DNA of 64,000 nucleotides, taken from Owenia fusiformis (lineage: Eukaryota; Annelida; Polychaeta; Sabellida; Oweniidae). Position numbers and translations under genes: made by a program. The stretch spans positions 3,660,001 through 3,724,000 of the forward strand of contig CAIIXF020000006.1 in the NCBI GenBank assembly GCA_903813345.2, in the 5' to 3' direction. The notes beneath the pieces were generated by a model that saw only the letters and a list, made by a program, of their open reading frames with translations, was not told the origin of the DNA and made no database searches. Below are positions 11,792 to 25,100 of this stretch, piece after piece (within the stretch, counting starts at the first letter, position 1; every line of letters starts with the position of its first letter).

Positions 11792-12422
11792 GAATACCCT
11801 GACAACGGCAAAGTCAGATACCGTTGTCACAAATGGCGGACATAACCGTCGCTTCAACTCTTTAATTACTTGGTCCTCGTTTCATGGGACTTTATCGTCG
11901 CTAATTCTGTGCATGTATTAAGCTCTTGTGATAATGTATTGTATGAAATCCCAATTTCTATCGAATGGGGTCGTGAATCGCCACAATATAGCGTCTTCGA
12001 TATCGTCAATGACAACGGAATCTGGATTTGAAATAATTTACAGAAACAACGGACTATAATGGTGGATGTATTGCATTGGAATATAGGAAACTGACAACGG
12101 TAAATAGACACTTTACCGTTGTCTTTACATATACCGTTGTCAAATAATACCGTTGTCACCCCGATTTTACATCATATTTGGCCCACACCTACCGTTATTT
12201 ATACAGCATCCGTTGTCCTTTGTCATCTTTCGATCGGTAAAATTAAGCCTTTATTTCAAATGGTATATGATCAGTAGAAAAACACTTTGAGTGATTTTTG
12301 TACAAAAGGAATTTAATCTAGTCGCTCTATTAAACATACAATTCATGAAAATCTAATTGAAGCAACGGTTATGTCCACCATTTGTGACAACAGTATCTGA
12401 CTTTACCGTTGTCAGGGTATTC
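11792..12422. mobile_element. 631-bp MITE with ~65-bp inverted ends
   Basis: The left end gaataccctgacaacgg... and right end ...ccgttgtcagggtattc are inverted copies extending inward about 65 bases. The word tgacaacgg/ccgttgtca recurs several more times inside (12,091-12,165), like subterminal transposase-binding repeats. There is no transposase ORF. No certain target duplication was found. Confidence 0.8.
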
Positions 12423-14203
12423 AGGTGTATAAGGGTAGGTGGTCCTATCAAATTTTGGTCCCACTCTCTATTGATTTATATGGTGACTTTATTACAATTA
12501 TAAGTCCTTATTATTTATACACAGTCAGGGCCAGTAAGGGCCGTAAGGAAAGGGGCCCATAATCCTCAGGGGACCACAATTTCTTTTACACCGGTGTGAG
12601 AATGCAATATGCTTCTGATTCCCACACGGGCATTGGATTTAGCACACTCATTTTCTGTATCCTGTTTGTTAACCTATGATCGTTAATTTTAGTCATTCCC
12701 CTGAGTTCCCCTCGGCTCATTACAGAAAACTATAGCCATTTATCGCGTAATTCACATGTACCTGTTGAAAGCGATAATCTTTCTAGTCAAAAGCATAATA
12801 AAGCTACTATTCCAGTATAACTACTAATAAACTTGTTTTTCTGTAAATCAACGATGACTGTTTGCTAGTAATTCGACAATTTTTAATAAATCTAACAACA
12901 GTTCAGTTCAGTCGATGGCAATTACCAAATAGGCAAATAAGGGCTTCTGGAGTTTGTTATGCTGAGCAACTTTGTTTTCTATACGTTTGTGAAGAATATT
13001 TTGTGTCAATATGTTTCACTGCTGTTTACATTCCTATTTTATTTAGCACTATACTATTTTATTCCTCATATTCCTCAAGGATCATTGTACAAGGAGGTTT
13101 CACTTATCCATATACTGTCCTTTGCTTGAGACAATTTGTCGGTGTCTTTCAATCCACGATTTGAACATTATGTCGATCGTCGAACGATTTAGCTTGAAAA
13201 AACTATCCAAGTTTAGATATAATCCTATTTAACAGCTAGTTCCAAAATTTTAAATTGGTCATTATTTTCTGAATAACACAACATGTCACTTAGGGTTAGT
13301 ACTGAAAATGTATTATGATTGAGAACCAACATTTAGAGTTTTTGGTCATCTACTTGGTCATAATAATGCTCATGTTTGACTTCAGCAGTTCACCACAGAG
13401 GTAAAAATCAAATTATATTCAGTGGATAGATTGTAAATGGGGGATAAGAAATCGGCAAACAGAGAACATTAAAAACATGACACAGTCATAAATTCAGAAT
13501 GGCACGTTGAATGAACGTTTCTCAACCAAGAGAGAATCCATCTCAGACCACCAGGGAATAACCGCAATGAAATTAAGAATTTAAATTTCACAAATTGGAA
13601 AACAAGAAATGTTAAGGCAACGCATTAGTGTCAATAAACAAGTCATAATGATTATCAAAATATATTATATTATATCAAGACTTTACTAGTTACTTGTTTT
13701 TGTGATTGTTTTTACGGCTATTTGGAATGATTGTACAATAGTTAAAATACATTTTCATAGTAGTCAAAATACAATTAATCTACTGGTAAGAGGCAGGTTA
13801 CATTACATCCATAATACATCCATCCATATATACATACATATAAAGCTAAGCTGAAATTTACAAAATGACTATACATATTCTAGTTATATAGAATAACATG
13901 AAAATATATAAACATGAAAATCTACAAGTACAAACTGTGCATTATAAAACTCATACTAAAATTTGATTTTGTCTAATTGCACAAAACAATTATGCGTTTC
14001 ATTTCATAGAGGACATGTCTCAACCTTCAAGGTGCATTCTAAATATCTGTCATGGTTTTTAAGCATGATTCATGGGGAAAGTGTGAGGAAAGTTACCACT
14101 AATCAGACAATAGCATTTTAGAGCAAACTAAGAAATCAAGTGTTGGTTGTATTATAAAAGGGTTTGCATCTTTGGAAAGAAAGATGAAAAGCTTAATTCA
14201 CAG
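12423..14203. other. no gene seen; 3' flank of receptor gene
   Basis: AT-rich, with short ORFs lacking family features. The minus-strand 3' UTR of the receptor should start at 14,203 and run leftward. No confident polyadenylation signal was picked. Confidence 0.4.
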
Positions 14204-15400
14204 TTACAGCTCCGTTATGGCTACATCTGAACTGTGATCTACATAGCCCATGTTTTGAATTACAGCTGCATTATGATCTACATAGGCCGTGTTCTGACCC
14301 ACGACAGCATTACGATTTATAAAGCTAGGGTTCTGTGTAACAGCTGCATGATGATCAAAATAGTTTGGGTTCTGAACAACAGCAGCATTATGATAAATAT
14401 AGTTTGGGTTCTGAACCACAGATGCATTATTATCTATATAGCTACGGTTCTGAGCAACAGCTGCATTATAATCTACATAGCCCGGGCTCTGAGCAACAGC
14501 TGCATTATTATCTATATAGCTACGGTTCTGAACCACATCTGCATTATGATCTACATAGCCGGGGTTATGAGCTACAGCTAAATTCTGAGCAAAGTCCTGA
14601 GCCTCAGTTACATTATTATCAATATGGTTTGGGTTCTGAACCACTGTAACATTATGATCTACATAGCCCGGGCTCTGAACAACAGCAGCATTATGATCTA
14701 CATAACCAGGGTTCTGAGCAAGATATGCATTATGATCAATATGGTTTGGGTTCTGAACTACAGCTGCATTATGATCTACATAGCCCGGGTTCTGAGCAAC
14801 AGCTGCATTATGATCTACGTAGCCAGGGTTTTGAGCAACAGGTGCATTATGATCTACATAGCCAGGGTTCTGAGCAACAGCTGCATTATGATCAATATAG
14901 TTTTGGTTCTGAACCACAGCTGCATTATGATCTACATTGCCAGGGTTCTGAGCAACAGTTGCATTATGATCTACGTAGCCAGGGTTTTGAGCAACAGCAG
15001 CATTATGATCTACATAGCCCTGGTTCTGAGCAACAGCTGCATTATGATCTACATAGCCAGGGTTTTGAGCAACAGCAGCATTATGATCTACATAGCCCTG
15101 GTTCTGAGCAACAGCTGCATTATGATCTACGTAGCCAGGGTTCTGAGCAACAGCTGCATTATGATCTACGTAGCCAGGGTTCTGAGCAACAGCAGCATTA
15201 TGATCTACGTAGCCAGGGTTCTGAGCCATAGCTGCATTATGATCAATATAGTCCGGGTTCTGAGCCATAGCTGCATTATGATCAATATAGTCCGGGTTCT
15301 GAGCCCCATCTTCCTTCTGCGCAACGTTCTTAATCACAGCTGCATTATGATCAATGTAACCTTGGTCCTGAATTGTTTTTGCACTATGATCAACGCAGTT
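14204..15400 (-). repeat. 39-bp coding minisatellite
   Basis: Twenty-eight units of 39 bases run in tandem with one 10-codon interruption near 14,580. Central units (about 14,750-15,230) are nearly identical and edge units are diverged, the usual signature of internal unequal exchange. Confidence 0.92.
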
Positions 15401-16125
15401 TGTGTTTTGATTCATGATTGTTTTTCCTTTCTTTGGTTGTTCCTGTATGTTTGTTGTTGAATGTGTATATTCAGAGTTATGGGAATCAGATGGCTGAATA
15501 GTATGATCGTTATCACTTTTAACAGTGTCATTTTCAACACATCCCGTGTCTGGATTTATTTTTAAAGCATTTCTAGCATCTTTTTGTCTTTGGGTAATGG
15601 CATTTCAACAGTGCCTGCTTCGGGGTTTATAGAATGCTCACTATTTTCAATCGTCATTGATTTATCAGAATTTCCAGATGTTACTCCACTTGCAGCGCGG
15701 ACATAGTCTGGTACTGTCGAATCTGTAGCTGCCGATCGGGCTGCTGATACAAGCTTTGCCTCAGCGTTGGATGATGCAGAACGATCACAAGGTGGTTGTG
15801 TACTGGTTGTTGAATCTTGGGATACTGTTACTGTGCTCTCAGGTTGATGAGTCTTTGGCTGATCATGGCTATCTGAACCCTGGATAACATAACCATTCTC
15901 ATCCAGGTGTCCAGGAATGTTAGCCAGATTCTTTGGATCCTTTCCAATCGCTAACATGGGAATTTCACCATTTTGATTTGTTATACAGTTTTTATTATGA
16001 TCCACATTGCCAAGTGTCTGGACAGCCTCCGCATCATGATCCACATATCCTAGGTTCTGCGCCACATTTCCATTTGACATATTTGTTGTTTGTGTTCGCA
16101 CATCAATGTCACAATGGAGGATTCT
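14204..16125 (-). CDS. receptor exon 15: cytoplasmic tail with ~30 NPxY-type tyrosine repeats
   Basis: It begins after ttccag with RILHCDID, in frame with exon 14. The first part (to 15,562) is Ser/Thr/Gln-rich and already holds two repeat copies (NLGYVDHD, TLGNVDHN). The second part (15,415-14,204, open from about 15,600) holds 28 consecutive 13-residue units, consensus NPGYVDHNAAVAQ. About two dozen keep the tyrosine, and many keep a strict NPxY. The parts are in different frames. A T5 run on the plus strand (15,581-15,585, A5 in sense) is where one extra A would join them, and INPEAGTVE before it matches INPDTGCVE after it. Either one base is missing (assembly error or real lesion) or a small intron exists. 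The stop is at 14,204. The repeat is a 39-bp minisatellite, so long antisense frames over it are by-products. Confidence 0.85.
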
Positions 16126-19100
16126 CTGGAATTATATCAATACAGTATTTACATATAGGGATATTCTGATTTTGGATGCTTTTGAAAATATTTCAAATAC
16201 TGCATATTTCACCGAGTTAATGTTTATAATTGTTTTAAGGAAATGGAAGTCGTGCCCAGCATTTGAGTGGAGATTTTGGTGGATATTGATACTATTGGAG
16301 AGGTTAAGCTTTGCATATATAATCGAAACTGAACCTGTACGTATCACTCGACTATATACAAATTCATGTAGCCTTCTCATATAAATAGCCGTTCAAATCC
16401 AGTGTTTGTTTAGACTACACCATAGCGTGTAATGATTCTATAGTATGTCACTGATGCGGTTTTATAGCTTTTCTAATACGTATTTTAAACGAGCTCGTTT
16501 CGTAAGATTTTTGGCGCTAAATCATGCATGACATACATCATCGTGTTCAGCAAGAATTCAACTGTGCATCGAAATCAAAATTGACAGCATAGTGTTCAAA
16601 AGACACGAGTAAAATGGTTCCCGTTGACCCAACGTCAAATATTCAAATCTCCCGTTCTAAACCCGAAACTCTGAAGCTGAAAGAGTATCTGAAGTAGACT
16701 AAGCGCGCATAAAACTATGAGCGCTCGATACATTCCTTTGTTAATTTTTGTACTTTGCGTTCACGGTTACGTTGTGAAAAACATCGTTAGCTTAACCTCT
16801 CCATTATTTCATTAGTGCGAATACTCCCACGAAATATAATGTAGGACACTTATGACATCGTAAATACACTGAAAAAATACAAAGCAACACAAAACAGTTC
16901 GAGACAAGATAATACAACAAGATAAAACAAAGAACGGCACAGTGCAATGTAATACAACACAATACAAATATACAATAACGCAATACAGTCAAAGAACTTA
17001 CTGGTGATTCCTCTTTAATTTCTGGTATGATCTGATAGTGATCACGTGGTGGCGGGTACCCTCTGTCGTCATCGGCTGTAATATGATTTCCCTCAGGGAT
17101 TGTCACTTCAGGAACCTGGAAATGAAAGATGTGAAATCGTTGGCATGTTCACAATCGAAGCGTCAGTATTTCTTGTGTGGTTGTTTCAGTTCACGGGAGT
17201 TCGCTGTCCCATAAGATACTGCTGATATATTTGAGAATGTTGATACTTACATTGATAAGCGGTCTGGTCTTCTTTTCCTGCCTTATCACTAATCTGAAAT
17301 ACAAATGTTTAATTTTCATAATTGCATTATTAATATTTTGATTCATGTGCAATAATCATTTGTTATAGACTCAAAAGTAGAAATGAATATGTTTATTGCA
17401 CGCTGACAACTGAAGGAAGATGCTCTTTCGATTGTGAACAACAGTACTTACGTAATTATTTGGTAAATTCCCAGACATATAAGCGCAAGCAGGAGAACGC
17501 CAGCAATACATATCGCAACAATCACTGCAGGTCCCAATCTCTGAACTGCAATCCAATATTTAGATCATTAAAAAAAACTATAATACATATTTCTTGAACT
17601 GTTGTAAATGATGTTTTAGTTGTATATAACATGTCATGACGGCGAAGTCGGTGATGGTTGGTATAGTGGAGGATGTTTAGTTTTTACCTGCTATGACAGT
17701 GGCAGTGATGGTTGGTGCGGAGGGACTATTTCCCCGGTTTGTGACTGCCTCCAAAGTGAGGTTATATGAGATCCCGCCCCGTAGGCCTTCAAGCTTGTGT
17801 TGTGTTGCATATCTCTCCACGGTGACGTTTGCCATCTCTAGATGGTTACATAATAGGTGAAAAGTTAAAACCAATCATTTATAAAAATAAGTCATAAAAA
17901 TGAGATAATATGCATACATATAAGTATATGCAATCATTGTCATTATGAAAGAGAATGGACAATACGATCAAGTAATAATATCGGTGGATATGTAACAACA
18001 ATATTATGTAACAATGTACTTTTGGTAATTGGTATTCGGATTCAGCTTGGTAATCACGTACGGCAAGACAGAAGTAAATGGGTAATCATTATGGATGGTC
18101 AGATATTTCAAGGTATAATTTTCACATTGAATAAAATGAATAAAATAGTCAAAACGAAATATGCCTGATAAACGTTAATAATGAGAATGGCCCCACACCT
18201 TTGCAGTCGTCTTGCCTGCAGTAGTAGATCGTGTAATACTGCACGATACCATCATACTGATCGCATGTATAGTGGCGCCACCTCACATGTAAACTCTCTG
18301 CCTCTTGACTCTCTGTGAAGCTGAAACTAGGTGGGGGTACTCCCGGTGCAGCTATTCAATAAAAGAATAACCACAATATTGTGAATGAATAAACCCAAAA
18401 TATCTCGCTACAAATTGTTTTACTACTGTTAGAATATAATGGTGGTCACTGAAGTTGGGAGATGACTCCAGTTTTTGGTGATGGACTGTGTTTATAGAGA
18501 CAGGGTGTGACAGGGTATAACTGTTTCGTATCTTCCAGAGCAAATCTAAATTACGGAAAAAATATCTTGTGCTATTTTCCTTAACATGTTAAAATATTAG
18601 TTCATTTTGTTCACTATGAAACATTGTCCAACAGACCGGTGCTTATTTATTATACCAGACTGAATGGAGCATTACTTTTACTCGGCTCTTTGTTGTCACA
18701 GTGAACCCAGTAAAGACCAAATGCATGTGCGAAATGAGTATTTTTGGCCTATTTTCAAATTAGGTTGTATGACATAATTTGTAAATACACCCTGGATATG
18801 TGACATTGTGTCTTTCATTGTTGCACATATTTGATAAGTTTAGCACAATAGACTACTTGGTTGAGATTTCTCCAATCTTACTTTGATATGTTTTATACAA
18901 GCATTCAGCCCACCGGATACCACTGCTTGTTTGGGCATCTTCTGTAGACACGCCAAACAGATTCAGCTCGGGATTGGACAACCTTGGAAGCTTGTAAATC
19001 CGTGTCCCGATAGATAAAACACGCCATTGCAGTTCACCCTATAAAGTATGAGAAATTTATTTGTCTTGTATTTCGATGAAAACTATCAAAATATAAGCAA

Positions 19101-22100
19101 TTTTTCTATGTTTTGTAAAATTCAAATTATAAACACTAGATAAACACACATACACAAAAACACCACGCCGGTTAGAACACATCCAAGTTAACCAACTAAT
19201 ACATTTCAGTTCAGTGATTCAACAAACTCACCTGACATCTGTCAACCGTGGCCTTGATGCACCAGTATGCTGTGTGTCCATGTGGGTTATTGGGCCACTC
19301 AAATATAACATTCCCTTCGTCTTGTCTTACCATCCATGGCGTATGCTGTACCCCTGTTGATTAAACATGTGAGTAATGTCAAAGGTGTGACATGGGCTGT
19401 TCTGAAATGGTAGGCCAGTGGTCTCAAAATGATAAAATGGTTACGCGCACTCATCAATATTAGTACAAAATATAGATATGGATAACACATTTAAAAGAAA
19501 GTTTAATTTATTTGTTCTTATGTTATTATTCGTCGTCCCCAAAGGATTGCAAGATTTGTTGACAATGGCGTGCTATCTGTACACATACATTGAATACATT
19601 GAATCAAGAGAATAGCGACGACTGAGGTACTGGCGATCCCATCCTCCATGACAGTCACTTACGTTTACTTGTTTGATTCACAACAATTGTAGGATTCGGA
19701 AGTGAAGAATTTCTTCCCTTCCTAGTGGCACTAATCACTTCAAATGTTGACCGGGCATCTACAGTTTTTCGGAAAGTCCCCGAGGTGGTACTTGAATTGA
19801 GCGGACCCTCTGTCTTTGAGCTGGTCATTACTGGAGTATAAGTTACGATACCATTCCGTAACTTTGGGGTAATTTCCTGCCAATATATAGTGACATATGC
19901 CTGATCTCCTTCTGTATGTTCATAAAATGCTCCCCTTGTTACATTAGGAATGCCACCTGGCACTGAAATATACCAAAGTAAATGCATACTTACACGAGTA
20001 CTGTACCGACAGAGACACTTAGCCTCAAAGAGCGTCATTTTTAGAACATTAAGTCACAATTTAATCAATCCAGGACATAGCATCAAACTGATCCCAACAA
20101 GGAGAAATGAGAGCTCATGTAAAAATGAGATCTTGTTACTACATCAGCATTTTGCATAGGATCTATATAAATAATTTTATATAAATTAATAATTATAATT
20201 TTTTTACGATAAGGTTGAACATTAAAGTTAATGATAAAAGTGATGATATTGAACATTTTTATGTGGTGCATGATAAGGTAACAAATATCTCTTCCATTCT
20301 ACATTCCAATAAATCAAATATCAAAGAACTCATTTTCAATCTCACCGTCATCATGTGTATCTGCCACGATTATAGACGAGTCGCTGGGATAGCCCACTAT
20401 ACTGTTATCATAGATGGCTCTGACAATCACTTCTATTGTGTAGTTTGTAAATGGTATCAGCCCTGTGATGTATATAAATTCCCTTTCTTCGTTTTGTAGT
20501 ACTGTCTGAAAAATAAATTGATGATTTCAGTTGTCATGTGGAGATATAAGCACATGTTTGAGTATTACAGTATTGAGTTTGAAACTACGGGAAATAAATG
20601 TACTCCAAAGATCGAAAATCGTTCTACAGTGTGTCTCAAAAAAAATGTTACACTTACAAAAAGTTCAATATCTTTCATGATTTTGACTTTTCCCCTAAAA
20701 TATACTTAGATACCAAAATACCAGCCTTTCTCGAATAAATCCACACCATCTGATTCAAAATTCGTCCATGATTGGCTGCACAAGACTGATTTTATAGACA
20801 CATGTGAAATCTGATTTGCGCCAACTTCTCAGTGGTTGGACATGTGGCGGTCAATTCTTTTTTGGTGTGAATGCTGTGGACAGTGATATCTTGAAATGAT
20901 CAATGATTCAGTTGTTTCTTTCCTGGATAGATATACAACATTTCATTGTCAAAGGTTCAATTTTGTTACGTATGATGACAACAGGATGGTGCAAAGGCGT
21001 ATGGCAGATCATTTGATAGAACTCTTTGGAAATCAGAGGATAGCATTGAATTACCCAATTGATTGGCCCCCAGGGTCACCCTACTTTACACCCTTGATTT
21101 TTTGAAGGGCCTCTGAAAGCCCTTTACAGCATCACAAACTAACCTAAATGAACTTCTACAAAAATAATTGATGGAATCAGTGTGATATTACAATGCATGT
21201 TCGCATGGGCAAGGGTACCTCAGATTTGCTTTCACATTCAACATATGTTGAGGGGACCACATGTTTATGTGGATAGACCCAATGACCATATGTAAGACAA
21301 ATAGGAAAATTACAGAATGACTCAGTTAAAGGTCAAGCTTCTGCTTGGAAGAAAGTTAAATGTTAAAGAAACTGTCCTTGTTTTGTCATTTGGTCCATCC
21401 AATCACTTAGAAGTTGGCGCAAGTCAGATTTTACTATGGGACACTAAAAGCTGTCCCGTAGAGCCAATCAAGGACAGATTTTAAATCTGATGGTGTCAAA
21501 TTATTCGAGAAAGATTTGTCTTTTGGTATCCAAAGTATATTTTAGGGGGAAGTCAAAATTATGAAAGATATTGAACTTTTTGGAAGTGTAACATTTTTTT
21601 TGAGACACTCTGTATGAATCCATCTGACGACACACAAGACCTGTCTCCCTTCAACCCAATGGAAAATCCATCATCATCATCATTCACCATCACTCATATA
21701 TGACGCATACCTTATTTTCTTTCCATTGTGAGTTGTATTTGACAACATAAACAACTTGTTTTTCACTGGGTGCAGTTCTGTTCCAATAGACAGAAATACA
21801 GGTACTATTGACCGCTGTAGATGTTGTTTTTACTGACGCTGGCTCAACTAAAATAAATTAGTATTTTCATTTGACTTTTATATTTGTTTATTTTATTTTA
21901 TTATTTATTTATTTATTTTTTCATTATTCAGACATGCGAATTTTCATAAGAGACACACTTAAATATATTTAGGTGCGTCTACAGTCAGAAAAGCACATTA
22001 TTGAAAAATGGATTTAATTAAAGTCTATTTAGTTACTTTCATTTGATTCTGAAAATCCATTTGAATGAAATAACTCACTGCAAGTTTGTGGATTTCTTGT

Positions 22101-25100
22101 GAATGTCTGTGAATTTCCCTCAACTTTCAGACGATTTGCTATGTTTACTTCAAACTTAACATATGTTGCGTTGTTCGGGGCTCGTATGGAGCAAGAACTG
22201 GCAGATATTTTCGGATACGGCCATTGGTCTTCGCATGCTGTTTCCATACTGGTATTCTCACTGAAGATATAACCAATCAATGATGTTGCAGCACGATGTG
22301 CCATTTGGCATGTCATATCTAACGTATGTTAGATATGACAAGAGAAAACGAGAGTATTATAAAGATTTGTCAGGTTTTGTCAACCATAAAAAAAAAATGG
22401 GCACACAAAGGAGCAAAAACCAGGAGAAATCCATTCTGATACTCAGACCATCTCTGCTATGCACAAGAATGTTCTATAAGGAAACTGAGAGAAGGCTGTG
22501 ATATCTCACAATGGGAGAAATCGACCTTGGCGCTTCCTAGTCATATTTTGCTCATTATCATTGTTTAAAGGCCCCGTGCTAAGTACGGTACCTCACCAAA
22601 GCAACTCACCGTAATGTAATAAGAGTCTTTACGCTTGTATACAGAGTCGGGGGAAATCTTTCAGGTAGCCAGGAAAACTCTAACAAACCATTCCAATTTC
22701 TCATTCGGCACTGGATACTATGTGGCTGATCGGGTAAATCTGGGTAAATGTAGAATAATATAATATATGAGTAGTTGTCATTTAGAGAGTTTCAAATATC
22801 TTTAACACGTATCCCTATGGAAGGGGGTTCATCGATGTGTAGGGGGTGCAAAACGGGTATTCCCCATTTTTCATCTACTGCGTCATTCAGGGAATTCCCA
22901 CCTAGAAAACAGGGTAATCCCCTTTTATTAAACCAGTCCTATAGGACTCGAATTCCACACCCCCGCAAACGTAAGGTCGACGTCCGGATTGACATCGAGG
23001 TTGACTTTTCCAGAAGCCAGACATTATCCAATGTTCCAGGACTATAACGTTGGTAGGTCGTAGTATGATAACAAGCCATACAATTGTCATTTCTTTACAA
23101 ATAGCAGGATGATTTTAGATTGATTTAGGAGAGCCATCGGATATATCGATTGAAATACATGTACGTTGAAGTGTAAGTATTTATTACTCAAAATTGTTCA
23201 ATAAATTAAACTTTAACATATTTAACTAGGGGTCAATTCGGTATAATCCTAAACTATCGTAGTATACAGAAAGAGTCCATTTCGTTTCGCTCAAGGGTAT
23301 TCCCCGTTGTCATCAACTACGTCATCGATGGAATTTCCGAACGTTTTCGTGCCGTCAGAGTTGATACCAACGTTTTTCGAACGTTTAGACGATTTCAGAA
23401 CGTTTCAACGTTGCCTCATCGATGAGATTTCCCTCACCATCTTGTTAGAACTGATTTAAATCGTGATGACAGTATAATAAAAATGTTCTTTAAATTAAAC
23501 TTACCAGGTCGTGCTATATCTAACATGATCCTTAAATACTGTTCATTTCAAGAGTCCATTTTGTTGTTATACACATTCACAACTAATTCATAGTTCAACG
23601 TGTCTTGTACCGCTATACAATACAATACAATCTAATAGAAACCAGATGTTGACAAGTTGGCTGTGGTTAAGTTCTGGGGCAGACGAGATAAATCAGTGTA
23701 ATTATATTTGGGATTATATTACAAGTCAGCTGTATTATTAAAGATATCTGGCTTTGTTTTATTTAGCATGTGAAGCAGGAAACTTTAAAGGTCGCTATAT
23801 CACTTAATCATGGGTTCACATTTGTTTAGTGAACTTGTTCAAGAAATTTTAGATAGTATGCACAATATGAGGTCTATGGAAAATGTTTTCAATAAATATA
23901 AGCCTTTTGCCTGTTTCAGAAAGGGTAAACTGTCTTGGCGTTAAGGTGCATGTAGTACTAGTCTCACTATATTTTTCAAGTTTCCATGCACAAACAACTA
24001 ATTTCATATATTGCGTTTGGATGTATTTATTACAACTTTTAAAATCAATAAACATGTACATCTATGTACTAAAGTCTGTTTTTCGGCCTTTCTTTCACAG
24101 AATAAATCATTTGCCTATGACAAATCATATTCACAATAAATGTTTCACAGTGTGACAAGAATATTTTAGCCAATCCAAATCGACGTGATACAATTTTGTT
24201 TCAGAATGTGGTCCATAACCTTTCAACAACACTGGTATACTATGAGTGTCACGGTTGTGTTGAGAAAGATAAATCCTCCATATTTTCCATCCAGGATCGA
24301 CATTGTAGCTACCATCCGCCATTTTGAATTGTGTGATCACCTGAGACCATTCCTGGCTAGTTAGATGTATAACTATCGGACCTTCCTCTTCTGTATCTCT
24401 CAGTATGTCATTTATACTTGAATTGATGTGTGTTAAACTAGACTGTGCAAGAGGTTCTCGCCCCTCAATCACTTTTCTGCGGTTCGTAGCAGTGACAGAT
24501 GTATAAATATTCGGAAAATATATACATGCTCCAAACACGTCGGCGATCAACTGTTTACTTGAATGAGTATCTGGCTTACAATCTACCAGCACATATTGAT
24601 ATGGCTTTGCTGTAACCTTATTATACACCTCCATAAATCTGTCCTTATTTTTCTCAAATATTCTGTCTGCCAGCATACCAATTTGTCTCCTGTCTGAGGG
24701 ACATTTCCAAAGGACCACATACTGAGCATTTCTGGATATTTCCGTGTTGCACTTTCCCTTAGGAAAAGCATTTTGAAGCAGGAGGATAACACTGGTATTT
24801 CTATGTCTTCCTTGAGTAAATAGCTTAGATACAATGGTGGAATCCTTCGCTAGATCCATCAAGTCATCTAAAACGATGATATTGTTGTATGAATCATCCA
24901 AATTTGACAGATTATCCTCGTAATCAGGTAGTCCTTCGATGAAATGCATATCTCCTTTAAGGCTTCTTTTCATATCCTTGTAAACGTCTTGATATTGACC
25001 ATAATACCACATGATTCGTCTCCTTTTGTGATTGTCGTAGTTGATATGATCCATCTCCAGTAATTGCCTTACAAAATATGTTTTGCCACTCTGTGTTGGT

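Noticed and set aside
12862-13164. 100-residue plus-strand ORF with hydrophobic stretches
   Set aside because: No signal of conserved family, no splice or promoter context. Length is expected by chance in AT-rich DNA.
14234-15460. Long plus-strand ORFs (115, 168 and 278 residues) over the tyrosine-repeat array
   Set aside because: They exist because the 39-bp unit is divisible by three. The minus-strand frame connects in phase to a TM exon and the plus-strand frames connect to nothing.
17371-17556. 61-residue minus-strand ORF with many cysteines at the TM exon
   Set aside because: Wrong frame. The frame fixed by the flanking FNIII exon gives the hydrophobic TM helix instead.
22775-23090. 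90- and 62-residue ORFs duplicated at 34,232-34,547
   Set aside because: Both copies lie in the Polinton TIRs and overlap on opposite strands. TIR sequence, not genes.
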